DNA of 64,000 nt from Leucaena leucocephala (GCA_037074615.1 CM073518.1:11670501-11734500), one strand, 5' to 3'. Shown: positions 46,618 to 58,486, numbered from the stretch's first letter. Translations and numbers: made by a program. Notes: generated by a model from the letters alone, not told the origin.

Positions 46618-49600
46618 ATGGTACGAACGAGGAGAACTATTCCAGCTGAGGAACCCCGAGAGGCTGGAAACCTTAATCAAATGATTCTAGAACGATTAGA
46701 ACAGCAACAAAAGATGATAGAAGAAATGAGAACTGCTCAAGCACGAAATGAACAAGAAAGAGATGCTGCCATAGCCGCGGCAGTAGCAGCAGCTGTAAAT
46801 AATTTAAGACCGCCAGAGCCTTCAGGAGCAACTAGTAGAGAACCTGAAGAAGTACCCCAGCAGGCGGAACAGCCCCAGAGAAGGGTTGAATCAAGGGAGG
46901 AGGCAGTTGGCATCCAGCAATGGATGGTACGATTTTGCAAACACAATCCTCCCATATTCGAAGGGACATTTGAGGTACATGTAGCAGAAAATTGGGTCAG
47001 CAGATTAGAGAAGATCTTTAAGGTCCTCGACTGCCCGACTGAAACCAAGGCCCAAATGGCCATCTATCAATTGGAAAAGGATGCGGATAGATGGTGGAAG
47101 AATACAGAGTTACTTCTCCAAGCAAGAGATATTCCAGTTACTTGGGAAGTATTTCTTGAGCAATTTTATGAGAAATATTTTCCTCAATCTGTCAGAGATG
47201 AAAGGGAGGCTGAATTCCTTGTGCTGAGGCAAGGAGAAAAAGAATCTTTTGACGAATATTTGGCCAAGTTCATCCGGCTATCTCAATATTCAACTTACCT
47301 ACGCCAAGTGGATGACGAACGCTGGATGACAGAAAGAATGATTCGAGGGCTGAATTCTATGTTAAAGGAGAAGTTAACTCCCCAACAATACAGCCAGTTC
47401 AATAAGGCTGTGGAAGCATGTCGAATCGTTGAGAACAGCATGAATCATAGAATGCTGTCCAGATCTGGGAGTAAAGATCAAGCGACTCCTGATAAGGCCG
47501 GACGAAATCAAGAAGCGGCCAGTGGGAGCGGCTATAAGAAAAGAAAGCGCCCGTGGCAGACCAAGAGGCCTAATAGGGGAAATTTCCGCGGAAGATCCAA
47601 TAACCGGGATCCAAAGGCCCCAGGATGTGAAAAGTGTGGAAAAAATCATGGTGACAGACCATGCTTGATGGGCCAGAATGTATGCTACACCTGCGGAAAG
47701 CCTGGACATTTTTCCAGGGAATGTCCTCAAGCTATAACTGATCCAAGGCCAAGGACGGCGGGACGAGTGTTTGCACTCACTAGAGAGGATGCTCAGCGAT
47801 CATCTGAGATGATCCAAGGTACAATCTATCTCAATGATCATGCTGTGACTGCCCTATTTGATTCGGGTGCAAGTCATTCCTTTATATCTTATGAATGTGC
47901 TAAATGCCTAGGCCTTCTGATCAGCAAGTTACGTTATGATATACAGGTGAAAACCCCCACCAACGCTAGGGTGATCACATCTGATGCCTGTCTAAATAGT
48001 GTGGTGCGTTATGAGCACTGCAGTACCACCCTGGACCTGATCTGTATGCCTTTCCAGGAGATTGAGGTCATACTCGGTTTAAATTGGTTATCCTCCAATA
48101 ATGTGATATTGGACTGCAGGAACAAGACCCTAGTTCTTGGTCCAAAGATCACTGATCGGAGTCTAGAAGTACAACTGAACTTCGTGACAGAGGCTCAGGC
48201 AGAAAAATGTCTACGGAAAGGATGTCAGGGATATGTGGTATTCTTTTCTGTTCAAACAGAAGTGGAGGCAGGCATCGAGGAGGTTCCTGTAGTCAATGAA
48301 TTTCCTGAAGTCTTTCCAAAGGAGATTCAGGGATTGCCTTCGGAGCGTGAAGTGGAGTTTGCGATCGACATTGTACCTGGAGCTGGACCAGTATCAAAAG
48401 CCCCATACAGGATGGCTCCCAACGAAATGATGGAACTGAAGAAGCAAATTGAGGAGCTATTGGAGAAGGGTTTTATACGACCCAGTGTATCGCCATGGGG
48501 TGCTCCAGTACTGTTCGTCAAGAAGAAAGATGGTAGCTTAAGGCTGTGCATTGACTACAGGGAATTAAATAAGCTTACAGTTAAGAACAAGTATCCTCTT
48601 CCCAGAATTGATGACCTGCTAGATCAATTGGCAGGAGCGAGCTTATTCTCCAAAATTGACTTGAGATCTGGCTACCATCAACTAAGGGTCAAGCCAGATG
48701 ATATTCCAAAGACGGCGTTCAGAACGCGCTACGGACATTTTGAATTTTTGGTGATGCCTTTTGGACTAACCAATGCACCTGCTATTTTCATGGACTATAT
48801 GAACCGGATTTTCAGGCCTTATCTAGATCAGTTCGTTGTGGTCTTTATTGATGATATTCTGGTGTACTCCAAATCTCCAGAGGAGCATGAGAGGCATTTG
48901 AGGATTGTTCTTGGTACCCTTAAAGAGAAGAAGCTCTATGCTAAGCTGAGTAAGTGCGAGTTTTGGCTTTCAGAAGTCAAATTTCTCGGTCATGTCATAT
49001 CCCGAGACGGGGTAGCTGTGGATCCTAGCAAAGTTGAAGCAGTTTTGAGCTGGGAACAGCCAAGGACAGTGACAGAGATTAGAAGTTTTCTTGGCCTAGC
49101 AGGGTACTACAGACGATTCATTCAAGACTTTTCTCGAATTGCCTTACCACTTACCAAGCTGACCAGAAAGAATCAGCAGTTTAAGTGGGATGAGAAGTAT
49201 GAGGCTAGCTTCCAGCAGTTGAAGCAGAGATTAACGACTACTCCCGTGCTGATTATTCCAGACCCAACTCAGACTTATGTAGTCTACACTGATGCTAGCA
49301 AGCAGGGGCTGGGATGTGTGCTTATGCAGCAAGGTCGAGTAGTAGCCTACGCCTCTCGGCAGTTAAAGCCACATGAAGAGAATTATCCCACTCATGATCT
49401 GGAGCTTGCGGCGGTGGTCTATGCCCTGAAGATATGGAGGCACTATTTATACGGAGCAACGATAGAGTTGTTTTGCGACCACAAAAGCCTGAAGTATCTG
49501 CAGGATCAGAAGGAGCTGAACATGAGGCAGCGGCGATGGATGGAATTGTTAAAAGATTATGACTTCCAGATTAAATACCATCCAGGAAAAGCCAATGTGG

Positions 49601-51177
49601 TAGCTGATGCCCTGAGTAGAAAGGTGGTGCAGGTTGCATACATGATGATCAAGGAATTGGAACTGATAGAAGATATGCGCGACTGGAGCCCTCTATATCA
49701 AATACAACTGACGGAGAATCCTTTTGGAGGAGTTCATGTCAGATCTTGCATAGAAGATGAGATCAAAGAGGCTCAGGAACAGGATAAGCTCGCAGCAATA
49801 TTCAAAGACAAGCTGGAGAAAGGGAAGACAAGGAATTTTGAGATGTCCCCAGACGGATTGCTACAGTTTAGGGGAAAACCCTATATCCCAAATATTGGGG
49901 AATTAAGGGAAAGGATTCTGGAGGAAGCACATAAAAGCCGATATACGGTTCATCCAGGTATGACCAAAATGTATCATGATGTTAAAAGGTTATTCTGGTG
50001 GCCTGGACTGAAGAAAGATGTTGTAGCTTACGTATCTAGGTGCTTAACCTGCCAGAAAGTGAAAGTTGAACATCAAAAGCCAGCAGGAACGTTGCAGCCT
50101 TTAGATATCCCTGAGTGGAAATGGGATGGGATTGCCATGGACTTTGTGGAAGGACTACCCTTGACACCAAGTAGACATGATGCGGTTTGGGTAGTAATCG
50201 ATCGACTGACAAAGTCAGCACATTTCCTGGCAATCAATAAGAGAGATTCTCTAGAAAAGCTGGCAAAGCTGTATATAAAGGAGATCGTTAGGCTCCATGG
50301 TATCCCAAGCAGCATTGTGTCTGATAGAGATCCTCGATTTACTTCAAATTTCTGGAGGGCTCTACAGGAAGAAATGGGCACTACTCTCAGATTCAGTACA
50401 GCTTATCATCCTCAGACAGATGGTCAATCTGAAAGAACAATACAGACGTTAGAGGATATGCTGAGAGCATGTGTCCTAGATTTCAAAGGCAGCTGGGATA
50501 TCCATTTACCCCTTATAGAGTTTGCATATAACAATGGTTATCAGGCTAGTATACAGATGGCACCTTTTGAAGCACTATATGGACGGAAATGTAGATCCCC
50601 CTTATGCTGGCTAGAGTTGAGCGAGAGAAGAATGCTTGGTCCGGATATAGTGGATCAAACTGCAGAACAAGTTGCGGTAATTAGAAAACGATTGTTGACG
50701 GCTCAAAGCAGACAGAAGAGCTATGCAGATGTCAGAAGGAAGCCGTTGGAGTTTGAAGAAGGAGAACATGTATTCCTTAAGTTAACTCCAACCACAGGAG
50801 CCGGACGATCGATTAAGGTGAAGAAGCTGCATCCAAGATACATCGGGCCATTCCAGATTCTCTCAAAGATAGGAGCAGTAGCCTACAAGTTGGCTCTTCC
50901 TCCAAATCTCAGCCAGATACATGATGTGTTCCATGTTTCCCAATTAAAGAAGTATATTCCAGATCCATCTCATGTGATAGAGCAAGATGAGGTCACACTG
51001 CGAGATGACTTGACCTATGAGGTTGGACCGGTACGAATTACTGATAGAAAAGTCAAGCAGTTGCGGAATAAGCAAATTCCTTTAGTTAAAGTGATCTGGA
51101 AAGGCTTGACTGAACAAGAGGCTACATGGGAAACAGAAGAAAAGATGAGAGAAAAGTACCCTGAATTATTTGTATAG
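46618..51177 (+). CDS. gag-pol: Intact gag-pol polyprotein of Tekay element A
   Basis: 1519 codons with no stop or frameshift. The ATG at 46618 was chosen over an in-frame ATG 14 codons upstream because C starts at the matching position. Domains: N-terminal coiled coil (about 18-60), capsid-like gag (100-280), CX2CX3HX4C (337-349) and zinc knuckle CX2CX4HX4C (356-369), protease with DSG at 415-417, reverse transcriptase (about 600-790, Asp681 and FIDD with Asp745/746), RNase H (Asp892, Glu929, Asp954, Asp997), integrase zinc site (His1105, His1112, Cys1142, Cys1145), catalytic Asp1175, Asp1236, Glu1272 (D-X60-D-X35-E), GPF module near 1410, and C-terminal chromodomain (about 1466-1519). The polyprotein supplies capsid, replication and integration; chromodomains of this class direct integration to heterochromatin. 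All catalytic residues are present. Confidence 0.95.
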   Translation: MVRTRRTIPAEEPREAGNLNQMILERLEQQQKMIEEMRTAQARNEQERDAAIAAAVAAAVNNLRPPEPSGATSREPEEVPQQAEQPQRRVESREEAVGIQQWMVRFCKHNPPIFEGTFEVHVAENWVSRLEKIFKVLDCPTETKAQMAIYQLEKDADRWWKNTELLLQARDIPVTWEVFLEQFYEKYFPQSVRDEREAEFLVLRQGEKESFDEYLAKFIRLSQYSTYLRQVDDERWMTERMIRGLNSMLKEKLTPQQYSQFNKAVEACRIVENSMNHRMLSRSGSKDQATPDKAGRNQEAASGSGYKKRKRPWQTKRPNRGNFRGRSNNRDPKAPGCEKCGKNHGDRPCLMGQNVCYTCGKPGHFSRECPQAITDPRPRTAGRVFALTREDAQRSSEMIQGTIYLNDHAVTALFDSGASHSFISYECAKCLGLLISKLRYDIQVKTPTNARVITSDACLNSVVRYEHCSTTLDLICMPFQEIEVILGLNWLSSNNVILDCRNKTLVLGPKITDRSLEVQLNFVTEAQAEKCLRKGCQGYVVFFSVQTEVEAGIEEVPVVNEFPEVFPKEIQGLPSEREVEFAIDIVPGAGPVSKAPYRMAPNEMMELKKQIEELLEKGFIRPSVSPWGAPVLFVKKKDGSLRLCIDYRELNKLTVKNKYPLPRIDDLLDQLAGASLFSKIDLRSGYHQLRVKPDDIPKTAFRTRYGHFEFLVMPFGLTNAPAIFMDYMNRIFRPYLDQFVVVFIDDILVYSKSPEEHERHLRIVLGTLKEKKLYAKLSKCEFWLSEVKFLGHVISRDGVAVDPSKVEAVLSWEQPRTVTEIRSFLGLAGYYRRFIQDFSRIALPLTKLTRKNQQFKWDEKYEASFQQLKQRLTTTPVLIIPDPTQTYVVYTDASKQGLGCVLMQQGRVVAYASRQLKPHEENYPTHDLELAAVVYALKIWRHYLYGATIELFCDHKSLKYLQDQKELNMRQRRWMELLKDYDFQIKYHPGKANVVADALSRKVVQVAYMMIKELELIEDMRDWSPLYQIQLTENPFGGVHVRSCIEDEIKEAQEQDKLAAIFKDKLEKGKTRNFEMSPDGLLQFRGKPYIPNIGELRERILEEAHKSRYTVHPGMTKMYHDVKRLFWWPGLKKDVVAYVSRCLTCQKVKVEHQKPAGTLQPLDIPEWKWDGIAMDFVEGLPLTPSRHDAVWVVIDRLTKSAHFLAINKRDSLEKLAKLYIKEIVRLHGIPSSIVSDRDPRFTSNFWRALQEEMGTTLRFSTAYHPQTDGQSERTIQTLEDMLRACVLDFKGSWDIHLPLIEFAYNNGYQASIQMAPFEALYGRKCRSPLCWLELSERRMLGPDIVDQTAEQVAVIRKRLLTAQSRQKSYADVRRKPLEFEEGEHVFLKLTPTTGAGRSIKVKKLHPRYIGPFQILSKIGAVAYKLALPPNLSQIHDVFHVSQLKKYIPDPSHVIEQDEVTLRDDLTYEVGPVRITDRKVKQLRNKQIPLVKVIWKGLTEQEATWETEEKMREKYPELFV

Positions 51178-51191
51178 GATAGATGTAATGT

Positions 51192-51230
51192 AAATTTCGG
51201 GGACGAAATTTATTTTTAGGGGGAGAGAAA
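51192..51230 (+). promoter_or_regulatory. A pre-PPT hairpin and polypurine tract
   Basis: An 8-bp perfect inverted repeat aaatttcg, ggga, cgaaattt, then agggggagagaaa (51218-51230) directly before the 3' LTR. It begins 14 bases after the gag-pol stop. Confidence 0.85.
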
Positions 51231-54068
51231 TGTAATATCCTTAATTTTCTGTACTGGTTTCTATGTACAGAATAAACGGAATATATGAGCTATGTTTCAG
51301 GAAAAAGATGTGGTCCTTTATGTAAAGAAAATGATTAAATTGCAAAAGAAAGGAAAAGAAAGGACTTAAATGCAAATATGGAAAGTTTAAGGTAAGGAAG
51401 GAAAGGTAGACAAAAATGTGGGGTCTTAAAGTGTAATTTTAGCCAAATTAAGGGACTTAATTATAAAGAAGGAAAAGTTCCCTGGGGCTAAAGTATAATT
51501 AAAGAAAATAGGCCAGAAGTGGTTTGCACCGCCCGACAGCATTTCAGTCCCAGATTCGACCAGAAGGTAGGGCAGGTGACGCCGGGTAACCAAGCCTAAT
51601 ACCGGAATTTTTGAAGATTCCAGATAGCCAGAAATGGACTGATCGTCCAAAAGTTATAAAAATTAATACCGGATACCCTAGGTTTCAGATATAAGTGAGA
51701 AAATACAGGATGATGCACCCTTATGGGGCGGATGTCGGGAAACTGACAGGATACCGATAGGAGGTCTGTAGGAAAAGTTATTCACAAAATAAAAATTCCA
51801 GACGGGAGTGTGAGGCCTCCAGGGATCCGGGTTGGAGATTTATCGGTATTTTTAAAGGGGCTGAATGCGATCGAATGACTTCGGTCAGATGACCGTTATA
51901 ACCCCCAAGGATGCCTGAACACAGTAGGACACTGTATCTGGGAAAAAGAGCCGGTGTCCGAAAAAGGTGTATAATCGGTAAATAATAGTTAAAATATTCA
52001 ATGAACTGTGTTAAAGGAAGATTTCTCGTAATGCGTGCCATACAGGTAATGGACCCAGGAAGCCCAAAAATGGCGCCATTAGAGGCCCAATAAGACTCTT
52101 AGACTGATAGGTGGGCCAGTGTCCAGCAGAACCCCGGAAAAGTACGAAATTACGAAAATGCCCCTATGTTGTACAAAAAGGGCAGCAGATGAATAAAGGG
52201 TATTCTGGTCATTTTGGATAGACCCAGAGGTCAAGACATGTCTAAATAAGGTTGACTAGAGCCAGTATAAGCTTTGACCGAGTCCAGAAAGGTGTGAAAT
52301 GACGATTTTGCCCTTAGGGTTAAAATAGGACAAGATAGGGCACCAAGGGCATTTTGGTCATTTCGCAGGGGATCTGTAATTGAGTCTGGACCCAGTATTA
52401 AAAATTTAATGATATAAAGGGTCTAGATACTAAATGTGAGGTCAGTAGACATAAAAAGGATCTTCAGAAACATCAGGTGCAGAAAACAGCACGTTTTTCG
52501 AGGCGATGGACCGGGCCGGTACCGGAGTGGACCGGAAAGCTTCCGGAAGGCTCTAGCTCCCTCTCAATTTCGCCATGTGAAGAATGTGGGAGGTGAGGTG
52601 TCCCATGAGTTGGCATTGAGTGATGTCATGCATGATGCAATAAAAGGAATAAAGAAAAATAGGAAATTCAGGAAAAACCAGGACCACAGGATCATAAGTC
52701 TTCAAAATTACAAGATTGCCATTGCTCAACACTATAAATACCCCCCCTTACCCCTTCATTTCGGTGCAAGCAAGAAAGAGAGGAAGAAAGAAGTTCTTGA
52801 GAGAGAAAGTGAGAGAAAGAAAGAAGTAAGGAAGTTCTGGTGAAGTTGGAAGTAGTAGGGAAGTTCTAAAGCACTGCTTTTGAGGTAACAACTAATCCTA
52901 GCTCTTATGTAATGTCTTTGTGATGTGTTGTCTTGTTTGGTTGATTGTTGTCCTATATGTTATGCTTGAAGCTCTATTCCAATGCTATGATCATATGTTA
53001 TTGAATATGGAAGCATGCAGCATACTTATCTGTACACAGTCACAAGCAAGCACCGTCACTCTGCATTACATATCTTGTTATGATTATTGTTACTGGGATT
53101 CTTTTGAATCTCATTCCCAAACATAACATTACAGGGGAGGTTCTGTCAAAATAAAATTTGGAAATCTTAAGAGACGCCGGTAGGCTGCCGAAATTCCGGC
53201 AACGAAGACGGAACAAAGAAAGGAACTGATACGTACTGTGTACGTAGTGCTGTCTAAGGAGGCTGGAAGTGAGTGGACCCAAAAGGTTCATCCAGTCTTT
53301 CCTGGGTACTACGTAGAATTGTAATTCTCACAAGGGAATTACCGAATCGGTACAACATCGGTTACTTTCTAGAAAAGAATTGTAGCAGTTATGCTGCCGG
53401 ATTTTAGACAGAGAAGGATGTAATAAAATATGAGAGAGTTAATCATGCACTGATATATAACAGTTGATTATTTGATATTAATTGTTATCTGGCCTGTATG
53501 ATTGAGATGTGTTGGTTGTATGCTTGGGTATGTAAAGACTAAATGCTGAAAATAGGCTCAGTGAACAGTAACTCGTGAAGACCCATTCATGTTTGATAAA
53601 TCATTAAAAATAGTAAATGATTGAATTAATGTACGAAATTTTTAGGGTATAAAGTAGACATACTAAGATTTAATTTGATATATATAATGTCTAAATTGGA
53701 TGTATACACGAAAAGATATAAATGGTTAAAGTTGGGACCAGAATGCTGGATTCAGGAGAAAGTCATTGGATGAACAGTAATATTTGAACGTTTACCCACG
53801 TTAAATTTGTCAAGGATTGGTCAACAAATGATTTTTCCCTGAAATATATTTGCGTTAGCTTCACGTAGAAATTGGAACCACTTCATTTCGATTTTTCTAT
53901 AATTAGTTATGAATTTTCAAAGTCAGGTCACTCATCTGGAATTTGCCATAGTGAACAGTACTCGATATGAATAAAATTCCAGATTAAGTGTTTAGACTTC
54001 AATGACCCTGAAAGTGGTTTAAGTGCTACTGAATGGTCCCTAAGATGTATAAAAATAAGGTTGTGACA
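51231..54068 (+). mobile_element. A 3' LTR
   Basis: 2838 bp and 99.6% identical by eye to 42831-45668. TATA box at 52733-52740. Followed by the duplication gttta. Confidence 0.95.
52733..52740 (+). promoter_or_regulatory. A 3' LTR TATA box
   Basis: Identical to that of the 5' LTR. It could start outward transcription into the flanking remnant of element C. Confidence 0.5.
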
Positions 54069-55079
54069 GTTTATGCTCTGAAGATATGGAGGCATTATTT
54101 ATATGGAGCTATAATTGAATTGTACTGTGACCACAAAAGCCTGAAGTATCTGCAGGATCAGAAAGAGCTGAATATGAGACAACAGCGATGGATGGAATTG
54201 TTAAAGGATTATGATTTCCAAATTAAATACCATCCAGGAAAAGCCAACGTAGTTGCTGATGCTCTGAGTAGAAAGGTGGTGCAGGTAGCATGTATGATGA
54301 TCAAAGAATTAAAGTTAATTGAGGATATGCGAGATTGGAGCCCTTTGTATCATATGCAAGTGACAGAAAGTTCCTATGGGGGAGTACATGTCAAAGCTTG
54401 CATAGAAGATGAGATTAAAGAGGCTCAAGGACAGGATAAGCTCGCAATGATTTTGAAGGACAAGCTGGAGAGAGAGCAGACGAAGAATTTTGAGATTTGC
54501 TCAGATGGATTGTTGCGGTTTAGAGGAAGACCCTACATCCCCAATGCTAGGGGACTAAGGGAGAAGATTCTGGATGAAGCACACAAAAGCCAATATACAG
54601 TGCATCCAAGTATGACCAAGATGTATCATGATGTTAAAAGATTATTTTGGTGGCCTGGACTAAAGAAAGATGTAGTAGCTTATGTGTCCAAGTGCTTAAC
54701 ATGCCAAAAAGTGAAGATTGAGCATCAGAAGCCAGCAGGAACATTGCAACCTCTAGATGTCCCTAAATGGAAGTGGGACAGTATTGCCATGGACTTTGTA
54801 GAAGGACTACCTATGACCCCAACTAAGCATGATGCAACATGGGTGGTAATTGATCGGTTGACAAAGTCAGCTTATTTCCTAGCAATAAATAAGAGGGATT
54901 CTCTAGAGAAGTTGGAAAGATTGTACATAAAGGAAATTGTTAGACTGCATGGAATCCCAAGCAGTATTGTGTCTGACAGAGACCCTCGATTCACGTCAAA
55001 CTTTTGGAGGGCTTTGCAGCGAGAAATGGGTACTACTCTCAGATTCATCACAGCTTATCATCCTCAAACTGATGGTCAG
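54069..55079 (+). pseudogene. C pol fragment: RNase H to integrase core
   Basis: An open frame homologous to A gag-pol residues about 934-1270: the rest of RNase H (YCDHKSLKYL, VVADALSRK), the integrase zinc site (HKSQYTVHPSM, CLTCQK) and the first two catalytic Asp residues (AMDFVEGLP, SDRDPRFTSNF). It ends in HPQTDGQ where the solo LTR begins. No stop is seen inside, but reverse transcriptase upstream is deleted. Confidence 0.9.
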
Positions 55080-57678
55080 TGAAACATCCTCCCTTAGACC
55101 CCTCAGAGTACACTTACGGAAGCGACATTAGCTCGATCATATCTTAACTTAAGCCCAGAAATTTAAAATTTCTACTCTTAAGTTCCTTATTCTGAACCTT
55201 TAATTTGAAAATTAATTAATCTCATTATACACATCCAAATAAGGCTTATTACCTATCCACGGAATGCCCCAGATGTGTACTACTGGCTCACCAAATTTCG
55301 TGGCCAAACTCCTTCGTTTACTAGGTCAAACTGAGGTCAGAACACTGCTACCTCAAGACCTGCGAATTTCTCCCTTAATTCCCCATTCACAAATTGAACA
55401 TGCCAAACAATATTTATTATTAAATAATAAAATGTCATACAGCATGGCATACACAACAAGACATATACATAATCTTGCTATCTCTATTACATCTCTTTCT
55501 GCCTAAACTCCGGCAGCATAACCGCTACGCTTCATCTGTACAAAGAACTGAACTGTACTGATTCGGTAATCCCCTCGTGAGAACTACCATTCTACGTAGT
55601 ACCCAGGAAAGACTAGATGAACCGGCTAGGTCCACTCACTTCTAGCCTCCTTAGACAGCACTACGTACACAGTACTTATCATATACTGATGTTCAGTCTT
55701 TACTTCGGCAGCATAACGGCGTCTCATAGGATTCTCAAAATCCACTTCAGCATAACCTCCCTGTAATGGGTTATGGATGGGGATGAGATTCGGGGGAATC
55801 TCAGTAGCAACAATCATAACAATATATGTAATGCAGTGTGATAGTGCTTGCTTGTGATTGTGTACAGATAAGTATGCTGCGTGCTTCCATACTCAATAAC
55901 ATATGATCATAGCATTGCAGTAGAGCTTCAAGCATAACATATAAGACAACAATCCAACCAAACAATAGCACAACAAATCACAAAGCCATTACATAAAAGC
56001 TAGGATTAGTTACTACCTCAAAAGCTTAGCAGAGCTCTACTATCTCTATTCTGCTTCCAGCTCCGCCAGAACTTCCTTTCTTTCTTGCTTCCTCTCACTT
56101 TCTCTCTCTAGCACCTCCTCCTCTCTCTAAAAGGCTCAAAACCGTGGGATGCATGAAATGGGAGGGGGAGGGGGTATTTATAGTTTCCTTCAATGGCATT
56201 CCTGTAATTTTGAAGCCATATGAACTTGTGGTCCTGGTTTTTCCTGGATTTTCCTATTTTCTTTTATTCCTTTTTACTGCATCATGCATGACATCATCCA
56301 GGACACCTCACCGGGATACCTCATCGCCACATTTATCACATGTCTGAAATCCTGGACACCTCAGCAGCTGACTCAGCATGCTGACTCACCGGTCCAGTCT
56401 CTTGCCTCGTAAAGCGTGTCCTCAGCTTTATCTGCTTTCTCCAGACTAATGCCATGTGGCGCCTGGAAGAGACCTTGCACGCTTCCCAATGCTATCCAGA
56501 TAAGTCCCAGACTTATCTGATCACCTCCTCGGTTTTCGTGCCGACCGAGTAACTTTACTTTACTGAAAAGTCATTAAATCATTATTTTAATGTCACTTTT
56601 CCCCCTTAATCACTGGGCCTGCGTTTTTGGGCCTGGGAATATCCTCTTGGGTCTCTGATCCAGCCCAAGTACTCTGATGGCACGATTCCCAAGAAGCACC
56701 CCTTGGCAAATTACCAAAATGCCCTTAGTCTCTCTCTCTTTACTTTATTAGGTCTAGGGGCATTATTGTCTTTTCCCATCTTACCAGAGTATTCTTTGAC
56801 CCTGGTCAACTATTCAGATAACTTCCCTGGACTGTCTAACCTTAGGCAAATGACCAAAATACCCTTTACTCATTCTTCAGCTGTTCTATAACATAGGGGC
56901 ATTTTCGTCATTTCGCACCTTTTTCCCGGACACCGGCCCCTTTTACCACTGGACTGATCTAATGGGCCTGGGCCTTCCCTGGTGTCACTAAAGGCCTTAG
57001 AAACACTATACGGCCCCTGGCCACAGTCCGATCATCCCTATCGGAACTGCTTTTCCTTTACCGATTATAACTGTAAATTCCCATCTTCCGGAATTTTTAC
57101 AGAAAAATCGGGACCTCAAATCAAAATTCTGTGACTCCTCATTCAACCCGGAATCCTTTTCTCTATCTCCCGGTATTTTCAGATATTTTATCCGGACCGG
57201 GCTGTTTTGGCCTGAAAAAGCACTCACGCGCACACTTTTCCAAAATGACCATTTTACCCCTGGTCACATTTCTAATTCTTTCATACACATAGAGACCTCA
57301 TATGCACATTTCACAGTCCAGTGAAATGATCAGCATAATTTTCTCTATTTTTTGACAAAATATGGTACTCATCGGCTGCCAGCCTAATCTTTCCCATAAT
57401 TACGATTTTGCCCCTGCATTCTCTTTCTAGCATATATTCTCATCTTCTTATCCTTCATCTTAAGTTCTAGAAATTCTCTTTCAATAACTCATCCCTTAAA
57501 CTCTTCGGGAGTCATCATTAATTGAAAGGCTCGACAACCCGCCCATATCAGGTTATCTTACATAGGAGCCAGCCCATATCAAGCTACCTGCAGAATTCCT
57601 AGGCTTAAGACTTAGGATATTCCTCACATTCCTCATTTTGAACCTAGGTGAACTAGACCCAAAAATTGGGATGTTACA
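55080..57678 (-). mobile_element. Solo B-type Tekay LTR in C integrase
   Basis: 2599 bp, minus-strand TGTAACATCC to GGATGTTTCA, flanked by a perfect gtcag duplication (55075-55079, 57679-57683). No primer-binding site or internal sequence, so a solo LTR formed by LTR-LTR recombination. TATA box at 56175-56182. Confidence 0.9.
56175..56182 (-). promoter_or_regulatory. Solo LTR TATA box
   Basis: Minus-strand TATAAATA followed by a C-run. Confidence 0.55.
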
Positions 57679-58432
57679 GTCAGTCTTAGAGAACAGTCCA
57701 GACACTAGAAGATATGTTGAGAGCATGTGTCTTGGATTTTAAAGGCAGTTGGGATACTCATCTACCATTGATAGAATTTGCATACAATAATAGCTATCAA
57801 GCTAGTATTCAGATGGCCCCATTCGAAGCTCTTTATGAACGAAAGTATAGATCTCCCTTATGCTGGCTTCAGTTAAGTGAAAGAAGAATGTATGGTCCTG
57901 ATATTGTGGATCAGACTGCTGAGCAGATTGCAATGATCAGAAAAAGGATGATGACGGCTCAAAGTCGACAAAAGAGTTATGCAGATGTCCGACGAAAGTC
58001 ATTGGAGTTTGAAGAAGGTGAGCATGTGTTTCTTAAGTTAACTCCAACTACGGGAGCTGGATGATCAATCAAGGTGAAGAAGTTGCATCCCAGATACATC
58101 GGACCATTTCAGATTCTCTCAAGGATAGGATCAGTGGCCTACAAGTTGGCACTTCCTCCAAATCTCAGCCAGATACATGAAGTATTCTATGTTTCCCAGC
58201 TAAAGAAGTATGTTCCAGATCCAGCGCATGTGATTGAACAAGATGAAGTTGCGCTGCGAGATGACCTGACCTATGAAGTTGGACCAGTACAAATAGTTGA
58301 TAGAAAGGTCAAACAACTGCGTAATAAGCAGATTCCAATAGTCAAAGTGATCTGGAAGGACTAACAGAGAATGAAGCTACCTGGGAAACAGAAGAAAAGA
58401 TGAAGGAGATGTACCCTAATTTATTTCGGTAG
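57679..58432 (+). pseudogene. C pol fragment: integrase end and chromodomain
   Basis: Continues the integrase after the solo LTR. The codon for the catalytic Glu is TAG (57687-57689). A second stop, TGA at 58062-58064, replaces a CGA Arg codon. The GPF module (PRYIGPFQIL) and chromodomain are recognisable, but a one-base loss near 58355 shifts the last 20 or so codons. The original stop is TAG at 58430-58432. Confidence 0.88.
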
Positions 58433-58446
58433 AGTGTATATGTTGT

Positions 58447-58486
58447 AAATTTCGGGGACGAAATTTATTTTAAGGGGGGGGAGAAA
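58447..58486 (+). promoter_or_regulatory. C pre-PPT hairpin and polypurine tract
   Basis: aaatttcg, ggga, cgaaattt inverted repeat followed by a long G-run ending gagaaa, directly before the 3' LTR. Confidence 0.85.

Larger units (their letters stand above)
42831..54068 (+). mobile_element. Young, complete Tekay chromovirus element A
   Basis: An 11,238-bp element with two 2838-bp LTRs (42831-45668, 51231-54068), iMet primer-binding site, ORF1 with one stop, uninterrupted gag-pol and polypurine tract. It has a perfect 5-bp duplication gttta (42826-42830, 54069-54073). The LTRs lie exactly 8400 bp apart with no indel, and I count 11 substitutions (0.39%). At the often used 1.3e-8 per site per year this is about 0.15 million years. 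It is inserted in the RNase H coding region of element C. Confidence 0.95.
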
